Assembly: GCA_005883405.1 (NCBI GenBank)
Contig: VBGG01000166.1
Coordinates: forward strand, 1 to 36,271
Origin: Chloroflexota bacterium
GTDB taxonomy: Bacteria; Chloroflexota; UBA6077; CF-72
Length of the DNA stretch: 36,271 nucleotides
Reading direction: 5' to 3'
Shown here in pieces: positions 1 to 9,441 of the stretch. Both the position numbers and the translations under genes were made by a program. Positions within the stretch are counted from its first letter, which is position 1, and each line of letters starts with the position of its first letter. The notes under the pieces were generated by a model. The model saw only the letters and a program-made list of their open reading frames with translations. It was not told where the DNA came from and ran no database searches.

Positions 1-308
1 CCGAGATTCGCACCGTTGCCTCCGACCAACTGTGGATGAGCCCGCAGTACGGACACGATACCGTGGGATTCCACTTCACCTGGCGACCTGAGCAGGCGGC
101 GGTCGAAGACGTGCTGATTGATCTCGAGTCCGCGCTGGCCCCCTTCAGTGCACGCCCACACTGGGGCAAGCTTTTTCTCGCCAACGCAGAAGAGATCGCC
201 CCGCTGTATGAGCGTCTGCCCGACTTCGTTCGCCTGGTCGAGAAAATCGATCCGCGCAGCGCCTTCCGCAACGCCTGGTTGGACGCCCGCGTGCTCGGCT
301 CCGCCTGA
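1..308 (+). CDS. Alditol/D-arabinono-1,4-lactone oxidase-like protein, C-terminal end (partial)
   Basis: The gene is open from the left edge of the window, in the frame beginning at base 3, to TGA at 306-308, so only about 101 C-terminal residues are seen. The motifs ARPHWGKLF and a terminal FRNAWLDARVLG are typical of the substrate-binding cap and C-terminus of FAD-linked alditol (xylitol/sorbitol) oxidases of the VAO family. These oxidise the C1 hydroxyl of polyols and make H2O2. The His in PHWGK belongs to the conserved C-terminal block of that family. The FAD-binding half lies outside the window. The first in-frame ATG at base 36 is internal, because coding similarity continues upstream of it. 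An L-gulonolactone or arabinonolactone oxidase is the main alternative. Confidence 0.8.
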   Translation, partial: EIRTVASDQLWMSPQYGHDTVGFHFTWRPEQAAVEDVLIDLESALAPFSARPHWGKLFLANAEEIAPLYERLPDFVRLVEKIDPRSAFRNAWLDARVLGSA

Positions 309-464
309 CCCGCACGCTGGAGCGAACAAATCGCGAACGATCGCGCACGGTTTTGAGCGCATTCTGACGCGCGTCCTTCGGCCAGGTGCGATGCCAGCAG
401 CGTTACACCGTAGGAAGGCACGCGCACACCGTTGCCACTCTCGGAAAAGGAGAAACAGCTCCAT

Positions 465-683
465 ATGATGCCGTTGGACTGTGACCTCGCCGCCCAGCAC
501 GTGACCGAATTGCCCGATCGCGACGCGCTGTCGTTGGTCAATTTGAATGCGGCAGTTCCGATCAACCTGGCTGCCGCCCTGAACGTGCTGTCGGACGGAT
601 CGATCGCCGCTGCTGGCGCGCAGCAGAACACGCCCATCAACCAGGGCATGCTGGGAAGCCCGCTGCCAACTGGGACCGGCTAG
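465..683 (+). CDS. Small peptide 1 of a repeated precursor-like family (ELPxRxxLSL leader block)
   Basis: This 72-residue peptide starts at ATG 465 (or the adjacent ATG 468) behind an AAGGAG at 447-452; a TTG at 432 would place the ribosome site inside the gene. It carries the block ELPDRDALSLVN, then an Ala/Asn-rich stretch (PINLAAALNVLSDG), and ends in AGAQQNTPINQGM followed by a Gly/Pro tail. The same order recurs in the peptides at 1074 and 1317. Its single Cys lies near the N-terminus. Short length, a conserved acidic N-terminal block and a small-residue C-terminal half resemble ribosomally made precursor peptides with leader and core. I recognise no named family. No modifying enzyme other than the downstream M50 protease is in view. 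Confidence 0.7.
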   Translation: MMPLDCDLAAQHVTELPDRDALSLVNLNAAVPINLAAALNVLSDGSIAAAGAQQNTPINQGMLGSPLPTGTG

Positions 684-702
684 AAGGGCCCGCACGTGAA
701 TC

Positions 703-1023
703 ATGCAAGACTCCGCATCTCTTCGGTGCGGCCCGCGCGGAGTCGTGGCTGCCATGGTCGCCGCGATCTGCGTCTGGTCAGTCGCATACGCCGACCCCGC
801 CGGCGGCGTGTTTCCCGTCATGCTGCGAGATAACTCATGCCAGGACGTCGCATCCAGGCAGCACATGAATCGGACGACCGATTGTGATCCGGATGCTCCG
901 AGCTGGACAGCGACCGATCGTTCACAGGTCCAGCAGGCGGTCGTGGCAGAAAATGTCGACGCGCCTGGTGCGGTGGCCCCCGCAACGCAGTACCAGGACG
1001 CGCCGATCACCCAGATTCCGTAG
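703..1023 (+). CDS. Small secreted protein within the peptide cassette
   Basis: This 106-residue protein has a Sec-type signal. Arg residues are followed by a hydrophobic segment (about residues 14-27, VVAAMVAAICVWSV) and a likely signal-peptidase site after AYA, before DPAGG (about residue 31). The mature part, about 75 residues, is polar and has two Cys (in NSCQD and TTDCD). Its C-terminus QYQDAPITQIP resembles the QQNTPINQG and QQTAPIIQG tails of the flanking peptides, but it lacks the ELPxRxxLSL block. It may be the extracellular partner or a diverged member. The ribosome site is weak (AGAAGGG at 682-688, a long spacing). No database family is recognised. Confidence 0.55.
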   Translation: MQDSASLRCGPRGVVAAMVAAICVWSVAYADPAGGVFPVMLRDNSCQDVASRQHMNRTTDCDPDAPSWTATDRSQVQQAVVAENVDAPGAVAPATQYQDAPITQIP

Positions 1024-1073
1024 GCCGGAGTCTCATTCGATTCTAAACTCGAGCTTCGCCAAAGGACACCATC

Positions 1074-1277
1074 ATGTTCATCGATAACCGCGCGCTCGGC
1101 ATTACCGAGCTGGATTCCCTGGAGATCACCGAACTGCCCGAGCGCGAGGCGCTTTCGTTGGTCAACGCCAACATCGCAGCCCCGATCAATGCCGCCCTGG
1201 CGCTGAACGTTATGTCAGACGGGGCACTCGCCTACGCGAACGCGCAGCAGACGGCCCCCATCATCCAGGGCGTGTAG
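1074..1277 (+). CDS. Small peptide 3 of the ELPxRxxLSL precursor-like family
   Basis: This 67-residue peptide has a well-placed ribosome site (AAAGGA at 1061-1066, 7 nt before ATG 1074). It is the closest relative of the peptide at 465. Both have ELP-x-R-(E/D)ALSLVN, then an APIN segment, ALNVxSDG, and a C-terminus AQQxxPIxQG. Here the protein ends almost at that motif (PIIQGV), which suggests that the tail after QG in the other copies is dispensable or variable. It contains no Cys. High similarity across the whole length with different flanks indicates local gene duplication under selection on the protein. The product is proposed to be a precursor peptide; this is an inference. Confidence 0.75.
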   Translation: MFIDNRALGITELDSLEITELPEREALSLVNANIAAPINAALALNVMSDGALAYANAQQTAPIIQGV

Positions 1278-1316
1278 CGGCGTCTGCCAGTAATGCGATG
1301 AATGGAGCCTTGCATC

Positions 1317-1628
1317 ATGACAGAACTGCAGACACCCCACCGTGACCTCGAGCCGGACGATGCGTTCGAGCTACCGCCGCGCCACGTCCTGTCACTGATC
1401 AGCCCGACGATCACCGACGGGCTCGTGTCTTACGCGAACGCGGCTCAGAACACGCCCACCAGCCAGGGCACCACCGGCAGCAGCGCGACGTCGAGCCCGC
1501 TGTACTCTCAGGGTTTGTCAGCCGTCACCAGCGCCGCGCAGTCCGCGCCTTCTACACCGAACGGCGCAACGGTCCAGAACCTGGATTCGCCCAATTCGTC
1601 CGGTGTAGCCACCACGTCGCACGGCTAA
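1317..1628 (+). CDS. Small peptide 4, diverged and extended member of the ELPxRxxLSL family
   Basis: The likely start is ATG 1317, with GGAG at 1304-1307 nine bases upstream; the ATG at 1302 overlaps that site. The 103-residue product keeps FELPPRHVLSLISP and then SYANAAQNTPTSQGTTG, equivalent to the leader and tail of the other two peptides. It then continues with about 50 Ser/Thr/Ala/Gly/Asn-rich residues containing a second SQG (LYSQGLS). It has one Arg in the block and no Cys after residue 1. The extension is low complexity and may be a longer or multi-core region. Just after the stop codon comes a perfect 12-bp hairpin, then the protease gene. Confidence 0.65.
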   Translation: MTELQTPHRDLEPDDAFELPPRHVLSLISPTITDGLVSYANAAQNTPTSQGTTGSSATSSPLYSQGLSAVTSAAQSAPSTPNGATVQNLDSPNSSGVATTSHG

Positions 1629-1643
1629 CCGGACTGGCTGATG

Positions 1644-1672
1644 CCGGAGGACGACCCACTGTCGTCCTCCGG
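1644..1672 (+). terminator. Strong RNA hairpin between the peptides and the M50 protease (possible attenuator)
   Basis: The arms CCGGAGGACGAC (1644-1655) and GTCGTCCTCCGG (1661-1672) are perfect reverse complements around the 5-nt loop CCACT. The hairpin begins 16 bases after the stop of the last peptide gene and ends 19 bases before the preferred protease start. No T-run follows, so full Rho-independent termination is uncertain. A partial terminator or 3'-end stabiliser would let short peptides be made in excess over the membrane protease, an arrangement known from several precursor-peptide operons. Confidence 0.6.
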
Positions 1673-1691
1673 TATTCGCCATGAGGTTGGA

Positions 1692-4355
1692 ATGCACACC
1701 GCTTCGATACCCAGCAGGAGTCGACTGATCGCGCTCGCGCACAGTCTGCGGCTCGGCACGACGGTGCTTCGAGCGCGGCTGAGCCACTCGCACAAAGACG
1801 TGTTGCGACCCAGGCTCGCCGACAACGTGCGGCTGCTGGGTCCCATGACCGAGAGTGCGTTCGCCGCACAGCCGTGGCTGGTGGAGCGCAACGGCAGATT
1901 CCTGCAGGTGACGGAATTCCTGTACCGGGTGGCCGAGCTTTCGGACGGTACGCGCACGATCGACCAGATCGCGGCGGACGCGTCGAGCGCGATTGGCGCC
2001 GAGATTCCGGCCGACCTTGTGCAGCGAACGCTGGAGTCCAGGCTGGTGCCAATGGGGCTCATCGCCGCGGATGCGGCGTTTCACGTACCTGCTGGAGCTT
2101 CGAGACCAGCCGCCGCCACCGCGCCACGCTCGGCTCTGGCGCTCAGCATGCGAATGGCGGTGATCAATCCGCGCCTGATCGACCCGCTGACGCGCGTGCT
2201 GCAATACCTGTACAGCCCGCTGCTTCTGCTGCTGCTCCTGTTTCTGACGCTACAAGCGCAGTACTGGCTGCTGTTCGTCCACGGGGTCGCAGGGGGTATT
2301 TACCAGGCGCTCAACGTGCCGGGCGTCCTGCCGCTCGTACTGGCGCTGGTGGTTTCATCCGCCGCCTTCCACGAATTGGGCCACGCCGCGGCGCTGCGTT
2401 ACGGCGGAGGGCGAGTGCGGAGTATGGGCGTCGGATTCTATCTGATGTACCCCGCCTTCTATACCGACGTGACGGACAACTACCGTCTCAGGCGGTGGGC
2501 GCGGGTGCGAACGGACCTGGGAGGCTTCTACTTCAACCTGGTGTTCTCGCTTGGGCTGATGGCCATCTATCACGTCACGGGACAGGAATTCCTGCTGCTC
2601 GTGGCGCTGCTCACGGACATCGACATTGCCCATCAATGTCTTCCGTTTGTGCGTCTGGATGGGTATTGGGCCCTGGCGGATCTCACCGGCATTCCGGATT
2701 TCTTCTCGTTCATGGGTGCCTACCTGCGGAGCGTTTTACCGGTGCCCGGGTGGAAGGGGCGCAGGCTTCCGGCACTGAAGTGGTGGGCCAAAGCGGTCTT
2801 CGCGCTGTACATCGCCTTCGCGATACCAGCCATCGCGCTGTTCCTCTTCGCAACGTTGAAAGCCACGCCGCGCGTGCTGGTCACGGCCTGGGCGGCGGTC
2901 CACCAGAAACTCGCCGACGTGACGCAGGCGCAGGCGACCGGCGACGCGATCGCGGCTGCCAGTGCCGAAGCACAAGTGCTGCTGCTGCTTCTGCCGGTGT
3001 TCGGGCTGTTGGTAATGCTGTTTACGCTTGGTCGCAGCCTTGCCTGGGGGCTGTGGCGGTGGGGCAGGCCCACGCGTCGGCGGCGGTTGGCCAGCGGGTT
3101 CGTCTCAGCGGCTATCGCCGCCTTGCTGGTCTTTTTGTGGCTACCCGGCCTGCCGAACCCGGCCACTTATGCGCGAGTGCTCGACTGGTTCCGTACTCCC
3201 GACTCGGCGTCCGCGGCGGCCCCCCTGACGGCGGAAGAGCGTGGCACGATACCACAAGCGGTCGCCGCCATTCCGGCCGCGCGTGTACCGACCCCCGCTC
3301 GAGCGGCTGCCAGTGCGAGCGCCACAGCAACGATGGCGGCGACACCGACTGACACGGGTTCTGCCGACGACGGCGGATCAGCCCCGACGCTGAGCGTTGC
3401 CAGCGCGAGGTCGAGCCGCGAGCTGTCGGCGCGGGAACAGTCGCGCGCGCCCGCCGGCTCGGCGCCGGCCGTGCCCACGGGAGTGCCATCCGGCGGGCGC
3501 GGGTCGATAACCGACGAGCGTGCCAGCCGTTCCGTCGGCGGTGGGCACATCGAACCGCCGCCGACCGCGGACGCCACGGATGCCGCGGACGCCACGGCCC
3601 CGCTGCGCGATGCGCCGAACGCGGACGCGAGTGCGGCTCACGATCGCGCGGTGATCGGGTCCTGGCCGCCTTCCCCCGCGCCCGCGTCAACGCCGGCCTC
3701 GTCGGCGCCTTCGCTCAGTTCTTCAGCCTCTTCAGCACCCTCGCCAGCGCCGGCGCCGACTCGTGCAATCCAGGCAGCTTCGCCCGCGCCCACGTCTCAG
3801 CAGCCAACCGCCGTCACGAGCAATGCAATCGTCACCAGCGGAGCCGCGCAGAGCGCAACCTCCGGCCCTGCCGCCTCAGCTGCGAGTCGCCACCGCCGCT
3901 TCCGCGAGTGCGACCGCCGCGCCGTCAAGCGCCACCGCCGCGCCCGCGCCGGCGGCGACCAATCAGACCAGTCCGTCTCCGACGCAAGCGTCGCCGAGCG
4001 CATCGCCCGCGGTAAATCCAGCGCCTTCGCCAGTCGCCCACTGAGCACCGACGGCGGTGCGCGCAGCGAGCTTCAGGCGGTCTTCGCGCAGCGGCCCGCG
4101 CCGGCGACCAATCAGACCAGTCCGTCTCCGACGCAAGCGTCGCCAGGTGCATCGCCCGCCCCAACGATCGCGGAGCAACCCTTCCCGAAACGGTTTTCGG
4201 CCCTCGGCCGGGCAGTGGCGCGAAGCGGGCGCATGAGCCGAATCCAACGCGTCGTTAAGGCCTCGCCCCGCGGGTTCTGCATCGGCGCACCACTCGCGCC
4301 TATCGACCTCCAGCGCGGTCTTCGCGCAGCAGATTGTTCGCTTGACACGTTCTGA
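1692..4355 (+). CDS. Membrane M50-type zinc metalloprotease with PqqD-like N-terminal domain and Pro/Ala/Ser-rich tail
   Basis: Start at ATG 1692 is preferred because the ATG at 1641 precedes the hairpin at 1644-1672. In order: a region of about residues 30-120 with a PqqD-like winged fold (FLYRVAELSDGTRTIDQIA), a first transmembrane cluster near 175-225, the zinc motif HELGH (H227, E228, H231), a third-ligand candidate LDGYW (D323), and further membrane segments to about 500. A low-complexity Ala/Pro/Ser/Thr tail follows. Such proteases cleave substrates in or near the membrane; in peptide operons they process or export precursors. The tail stays Ala/Pro-rich to about 3885, then becomes Arg-rich in this frame, while the next frame (to TGA at 4042-4044, ending PSPVAH) remains Ala/Pro-rich. 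A frameshift is therefore likely and the native end is probably 4044. Confidence 0.8.
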   Translation: MHTASIPSRSRLIALAHSLRLGTTVLRARLSHSHKDVLRPRLADNVRLLGPMTESAFAAQPWLVERNGRFLQVTEFLYRVAELSDGTRTIDQIAADASSAIGAEIPADLVQRTLESRLVPMGLIAADAAFHVPAGASRPAAATAPRSALALSMRMAVINPRLIDPLTRVLQYLYSPLLLLLLLFLTLQAQYWLLFVHGVAGGIYQALNVPGVLPLVLALVVSSAAFHELGHAAALRYGGGRVRSMGVGFYLMYPAFYTDVTDNYRLRRWARVRTDLGGFYFNLVFSLGLMAIYHVTGQEFLLLVALLTDIDIAHQCLPFVRLDGYWALADLTGIPDFFSFMGAYLRSVLPVPGWKGRRLPALKWWAKAVFALYIAFAIPAIALFLFATLKATPRVLVTAWAAVHQKLADVTQAQATGDAIAAASAEAQVLLLLLPVFGLLVMLFTLGRSLAWGLWRWGRPTRRRRLASGFVSAAIAALLVFLWLPGLPNPATYARVLDWFRTPDSASAAAPLTAEERGTIPQAVAAIPAARVPTPARAAASASATATMAATPTDTGSADDGGSAPTLSVASARSSRELSAREQSRAPAGSAPAVPTGVPSGGRGSITDERASRSVGGGHIEPPPTADATDAADATAPLRDAPNADASAAHDRAVIGSWPPSPAPASTPASSAPSLSSSASSAPSPAPAPTRAIQAASPAPTSQQPTAVTSNAIVTSGAAQSATSGPAASAASRHRRFRECDRRAVKRHRRARAGGDQSDQSVSDASVAERIARGKSSAFASRPLSTDGGARSELQAVFAQRPAPATNQTSPSPTQASPGASPAPTIAEQPFPKRFSALGRAVARSGRMSRIQRVVKASPRGFCIGAPLAPIDLQRGLRAADCSLDTF
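3954..3995 (+). repeat. 42-bp direct repeat, copy 1 (in protease tail)
   Basis: An identical 42-base sequence, beginning GGCGACCAATCAGACC, occurs here and at 4103-4144, offset by 149 bases. Since 149 is not a multiple of three, the two copies are read in different frames. In the frame that gives ATNQTSPSPTQASP, copy 1 belongs to the frame ending at 4044 and copy 2 to the frame ending at 4355. This points to a duplication or slippage event in the low-complexity tail. Confidence 0.85.
4103..4144 (+). repeat. 42-bp direct repeat, copy 2
   Basis: This is the second identical copy of the repeat at 3954-3995. Just upstream, at 4077-4092, lies a 16-base sequence (GCGGTCTTCGCGCAGC) that recurs exactly at 4315-4330. 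The 3' end of the protease gene therefore contains two sets of short direct repeats and looks rearranged. Confidence 0.85.
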
Positions 4356-4385
4356 CCCACGGCGTACGGTGACGCGCGACGCGGC

Positions 4386-5345
4386 ATGGACCGCATGTTG
4401 GACCAGTTCGTTTCCCGCGCGCCGTCCCGCACAAGCGGGCTGATCGGCATGGTGCTGCCGTCGGTCGTGCGCCACCGCTTCCCCGAGCTGATCGGCGGTG
4501 CGGAAGAGACCATCCGGCGGGCTGGCTACTCGCTCGTCCTGGGCGCGTCCGGTGATGACCGCTCGCTCGAGGCGGATCAACTCCAGCGGATTGTGGACCT
4601 CGGCGCAAGCGGACTGATCGTGTACGCCGTCGATGGCCCGCTCAACGTGCCGGCGCTTCGCCAGCTCTTCGATCGTGGCTTCCCACTCGTGCTCATTGAC
4701 CGCTACTTCGCCGATCTGGCGGTCGATACCGTCACCATGGACAACATCGGAGGTGGCTTCATCGCCGTTCAACATCTGTTCGAGCAAGGCTTCCAACGCA
4801 TCGGTTATATCGGGACCAACAACCTGCGGACCTCGAGCATCGTCGAACGCATGGCTGGCTTCCGCTGGGCCATGGAGGCGTGCGAGCAGCACGTGGAGCC
4901 AGATCAGATCTGCACCGCACTGCGCACAACGCCGTGGCCCGTTCGTGATGCCGAGGTCGAGCGCCACAATCAAACCGTGCTGCGGGCCTACCTGGATCGG
5001 CCCGAGCGGCCCGACGGCGTATTTGCATGCAACGACTTCGTCTCGTTCCAGGTAGTCCAGGCAGCGGAGCGCCTGGGTCTGCGCGTACCCGACGATCTGG
5101 GCGTCGTCGGCTTCGACAACGTCTCGTACGCGGACTACTTCGGTGTGCCGCTCACGACCGTCGAGCAGCAGTTCGAGGAGCTGGGCGCGACGGCTGCCTC
5201 GTTCGTGCTCGACCGCATTAGCGGCCAGCGGACGCGGCTCGGACGGTTTGTCATTTCGCCGCGCCTGATTGTGCGACGCTCCTCGAGTCGTGAGGCCGCT
5301 GGCCACCCCGCGCTCAGCGACGGGGCGATGCCAGCGATCCCCTGA
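4386..5345 (+). CDS. LacI/AraR-type sugar-binding regulator domain lacking a DNA-binding domain
   Basis: The 319 residues align with the periplasmic-binding-protein-like effector domain of LacI/GalR and GntR-LacI hybrid (AraR-type) regulators: SGLIGMVLPSVV, FPELIGGAEE, GASGLIVY, PLVLIDRY, VTMDNIGGG, RIGYIG, PDGVFACND, LGVVGFDNV and a C-terminal PLTTVEQ. Family members carry 55-75 more residues at the N-terminus with a helix-turn-helix; none is encoded here. The first start after the in-frame stop at 4353-4355 is ATG 4386, and none of the three upstream forward frames shows an HTH. It is either an N-terminally truncated regulator or a soluble sugar-binding protein. No ribosome site is evident. 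It ends 6 bp from the convergent SDR gene. Confidence 0.75.
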   Translation: MDRMLDQFVSRAPSRTSGLIGMVLPSVVRHRFPELIGGAEETIRRAGYSLVLGASGDDRSLEADQLQRIVDLGASGLIVYAVDGPLNVPALRQLFDRGFPLVLIDRYFADLAVDTVTMDNIGGGFIAVQHLFEQGFQRIGYIGTNNLRTSSIVERMAGFRWAMEACEQHVEPDQICTALRTTPWPVRDAEVERHNQTVLRAYLDRPERPDGVFACNDFVSFQVVQAAERLGLRVPDDLGVVGFDNVSYADYFGVPLTTVEQQFEELGATAASFVLDRISGQRTRLGRFVISPRLIVRRSSSREAAGHPALSDGAMPAIP

Positions 5346-5351
5346 ACGACG

Positions 5352-6167
5352 TCAGGCTGGTGCGTGCCAGCCGGCGTCTGCCCACAGCTCGCCGCTGACG
5401 GCCGAGTTGCCGATCAGGAAGCAGATCGCGTCGGCGATCTCCTCCGGACGGATGAGGCGGCCGAGCTGGGTGTACGGCAGGATGTTGCGCGCGATGAACT
5501 CGTCGCCGAGCGCCTGGACCATTGGTGTGTTGGTGTAGCCGGGGTGGATGACCGCGCAGCGGACCCCGTGGAAGATGGCTTCCTTCATGAGCGTCGCCGC
5601 CGCACCCTCCAGGCCGGCTTTGGTCGTCGCGTACGAGATCTGCCCCTTATTGCCCGTGGACGACACGGAGCCGATCAGGATGCCCACACCCTGGACCTCT
5701 TCGCTCGCTACCCAGCGCTTCAAGCCCTGCCGATAGCGCGCCTGAGCAATTCGGGCGACCATCTCGAGCACCCAGTAGACGGGCGCGATCAGGTTGACGT
5801 CGACCACCAGCCGGAAGATCTCTTCCGAGTAGATCTCCGCCTCGCCCGTGGTCCTGTCAATGCGTATCGCCAGGTCATCGCGGGTGATGCCGGCTGCCGG
5901 GACGCAGATGCTGACCAGACCGTAATGAGCGCTGATTGTGTCGAACACGCGTCGCCGGAATGCCGCCTCCGTCACGTCCCCCTGGAACGGCGTGGCCAGC
6001 GGCCAGCCGACGTGCTCGTTCACGGCGGCAGCCGTCGAGGCCACGCATTCGGTGCGGTCGACCAGGGCGATCGCCCTGGCCCCGCGCTTGCCCAGATCGA
6101 GCGCAAGCGCCCTGCCGATGCCGCCGGCCGCGCCGGTGATCACGGCCACTTTGTCCTGGATATTCAT
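5352..6167 (-). CDS. Short-chain dehydrogenase/reductase (SDR)
   Basis: This NAD(P)-dependent oxidoreductase of about 271 residues has the Rossmann motif TGAAGGIGRA near residue 13, the catalytic Ser in LIGSVSSTGN and the YATTK catalytic Tyr/Lys pair. The usual NNAG is replaced by PAAG. There is an insertion before the catalytic Ser (RIAQARYRQGLKRWVAS). ATG 6167 is preferred to GTG 6170 because GGGAGG lies at 6172-6177, four bases before the ATG. The C-terminal VSGELWADAGWHAPA fits the family. The substrate cannot be told; a hydroxy-acid, sugar or secondary alcohol are all possible. It follows GlgB on the same strand after 271 bp that hold no recognisable gene. Confidence 0.85.
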   Translation of the reverse strand: MNIQDKVAVITGAAGGIGRALALDLGKRGARAIALVDRTECVASTAAAVNEHVGWPLATPFQGDVTEAAFRRRVFDTISAHYGLVSICVPAAGITRDDLAIRIDRTTGEAEIYSEEIFRLVVDVNLIAPVYWVLEMVARIAQARYRQGLKRWVASEEVQGVGILIGSVSSTGNKGQISYATTKAGLEGAAATLMKEAIFHGVRCAVIHPGYTNTPMVQALGDEFIARNILPYTQLGRLIRPEEIADAICFLIGNSAVSGELWADAGWHAPA

Positions 6168-6438
6168 CACGCCTCCCGGGAGATAAAGCCCCGTCCCCTG
6201 TGCGAACGGTCGCGCTCCCCAGGATGCTGGCCGCGCCGCAACTCGACCAGCGTAGAACTACGCGTTCGGTGTACACGGCGTTGCGCCCTCCGCCGCTGAC
6301 GCGACTCGTTCGCTTGCGAGAGGCGAGCACCAGAGCTCATTGTGATGACATCCGCCCGCGGAGAGCGGCTCGCGCGTTCAGGCCAGGCTGCCAGTCGGCG
6401 GGCGGCAAACCCAAGCAAAACCTGGTGGTGATGAGGCG

Positions 6439-8307
<1,869 letters not shown>

Positions 8308-8345
8308 CTGGAACCTCCCAATGACAGATCACTCCAGGGCCCAGC

Positions 8346-9314
8346 TCATGCCCGACCGTTAGACGGCTGGTTGGTCAGCGCCTCGGCGGTCCAGCGGTCC
8401 GTAATCAGCACGTTGATCCAGCCGCCTGAGAGCGCACCGCGGATGGCATCATGCTTGCGCCGCCCACCAGCAATACCGACCGACCGGGCCACCTTGCGCA
8501 GCTGGTCCGGTCGTATGCCGATCACGCGTTCATCCAGGGGCGTCAGCACCCGCTGGCCCTGGCGATCGAAGAAACGCAAGCAGATGTCACCGACAGCGCT
8601 CCGCGCGCGCAGCAGATCCAGTTCTTCGGCACTGAAGATGTTGCCACTGCTGGCCAGCAGCGTCGACGGCTCGAGCGTGCCGATGCCGACCAGCGCGAGC
8701 GTGACATGATCGAATTTCTCGACTGCCGAGCGCACGAAAGGATCGTCGATATAGATGCGGGCTGCGTCAGCTGACCCGGCGACGCCGGGCGTGGGCAAGA
8801 ACACGGCTTTGCCATGGGTGAAGGCAGCCAGTCGACCGGTGAGGTGCGCGGCGTGCACTTCAGCAGCTGGATTCCCGACGCCGCCCAGGATCTGAACCAC
8901 GTCCGCCTTGGCCGAGCGCGGCAGCGGGTGCATCGCGTCGACCATCGCCAGGAGCGTCGCGCTCCAGGATGAGATGCCGACCACGTCGCCTTCTTTGAGT
9001 GTGCTCTCGACATAAAAGGCAGCCGCCGAGCCGAGGTCGCGCAGGATCTGTTCGTCCTCGCCAACCGTATCGACGACAACGGCCTCTTTCAGACCATACG
9101 TCGCCTCCAGCTCGCTCTCCAGCTCCGTGTGCGCGCCGGGCGGCACGCTGACCGTGATGCGGACGATGCGCTCCTGCTCGGCGCGTTTGAGGAGCCGTGA
9201 CACGGTGGATTGCGACAGGCTCATCTGCGCGGCGATATCAGCCTGGCGCACGCCGCGCTGGTAGTACAGGCCGGCGACCTTGGCGATCTGGCGTAGTTCG
9301 TCGCGGCGTGGCAC
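8346..9314 (-). CDS. SorC-family sugar-responsive transcriptional regulator
   Basis: This 322-residue protein has an N-terminal HTH (residues about 13-50, ADIAAQMSLSQSTVSRLLKRA) and a SorC-type sugar-phosphate-binding domain: a GISSWSATLLAMV segment, VVQILGGVGN, LVGIGTLEPS and a C-terminal GGRRKHDAIRGALSGGWINVLITD block. Family members usually repress sugar-catabolic operons and release DNA on binding a phosphorylated sugar. GTG 9314 is supported by GGAGG (9322-9326) seven bases upstream. The gene is divergent from the sugar operon starting at 9525. By position it is the probable regulator of that operon, with a phosphorylated intermediate of the kinase or transketolase step as the likely signal. 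Confidence 0.92.
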   Translation of the reverse strand: MPRRDELRQIAKVAGLYYQRGVRQADIAAQMSLSQSTVSRLLKRAEQERIVRITVSVPPGAHTELESELEATYGLKEAVVVDTVGEDEQILRDLGSAAAFYVESTLKEGDVVGISSWSATLLAMVDAMHPLPRSAKADVVQILGGVGNPAAEVHAAHLTGRLAAFTHGKAVFLPTPGVAGSADAARIYIDDPFVRSAVEKFDHVTLALVGIGTLEPSTLLASSGNIFSAEELDLLRARSAVGDICLRFFDRQGQRVLTPLDERVIGIRPDQLRKVARSVGIAGGRRKHDAIRGALSGGWINVLITDRWTAEALTNQPSNGRA

Positions 9315-9441
9315 TCAACGGCCTCCGAGGCCACACAGTCGGCCTCGCATAAAGATGCGCATGTGGGGAGATATGCGGTCGGCGGAGTCTAGGGGCGGCT
9401 GGCGGGGCCAGTCAAGCGCCGGCGCGGGGGGATTTTGGCTG

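Noticed and set aside
1641-1691. Start of the M50 protease at ATG 1641
   Set aside because: This ATG lies directly before a perfect 12-bp hairpin and has no ribosome site; the 17 extra residues are encoded mainly by the hairpin. ATG 1692 is preferred.
3763-4044. Separate 93-aa Ala/Pro-rich gene
   Set aside because: Its second half reads as the natural continuation of the protease tail in another frame; it is a frameshift product, not a gene.
3963-5306. Long antisense reading frame of 447 codons
   Set aside because: It is antisense to a clear LacI-type domain and repeat-rich tail. GC-rich DNA often leaves such frames open, and no domain is visible.
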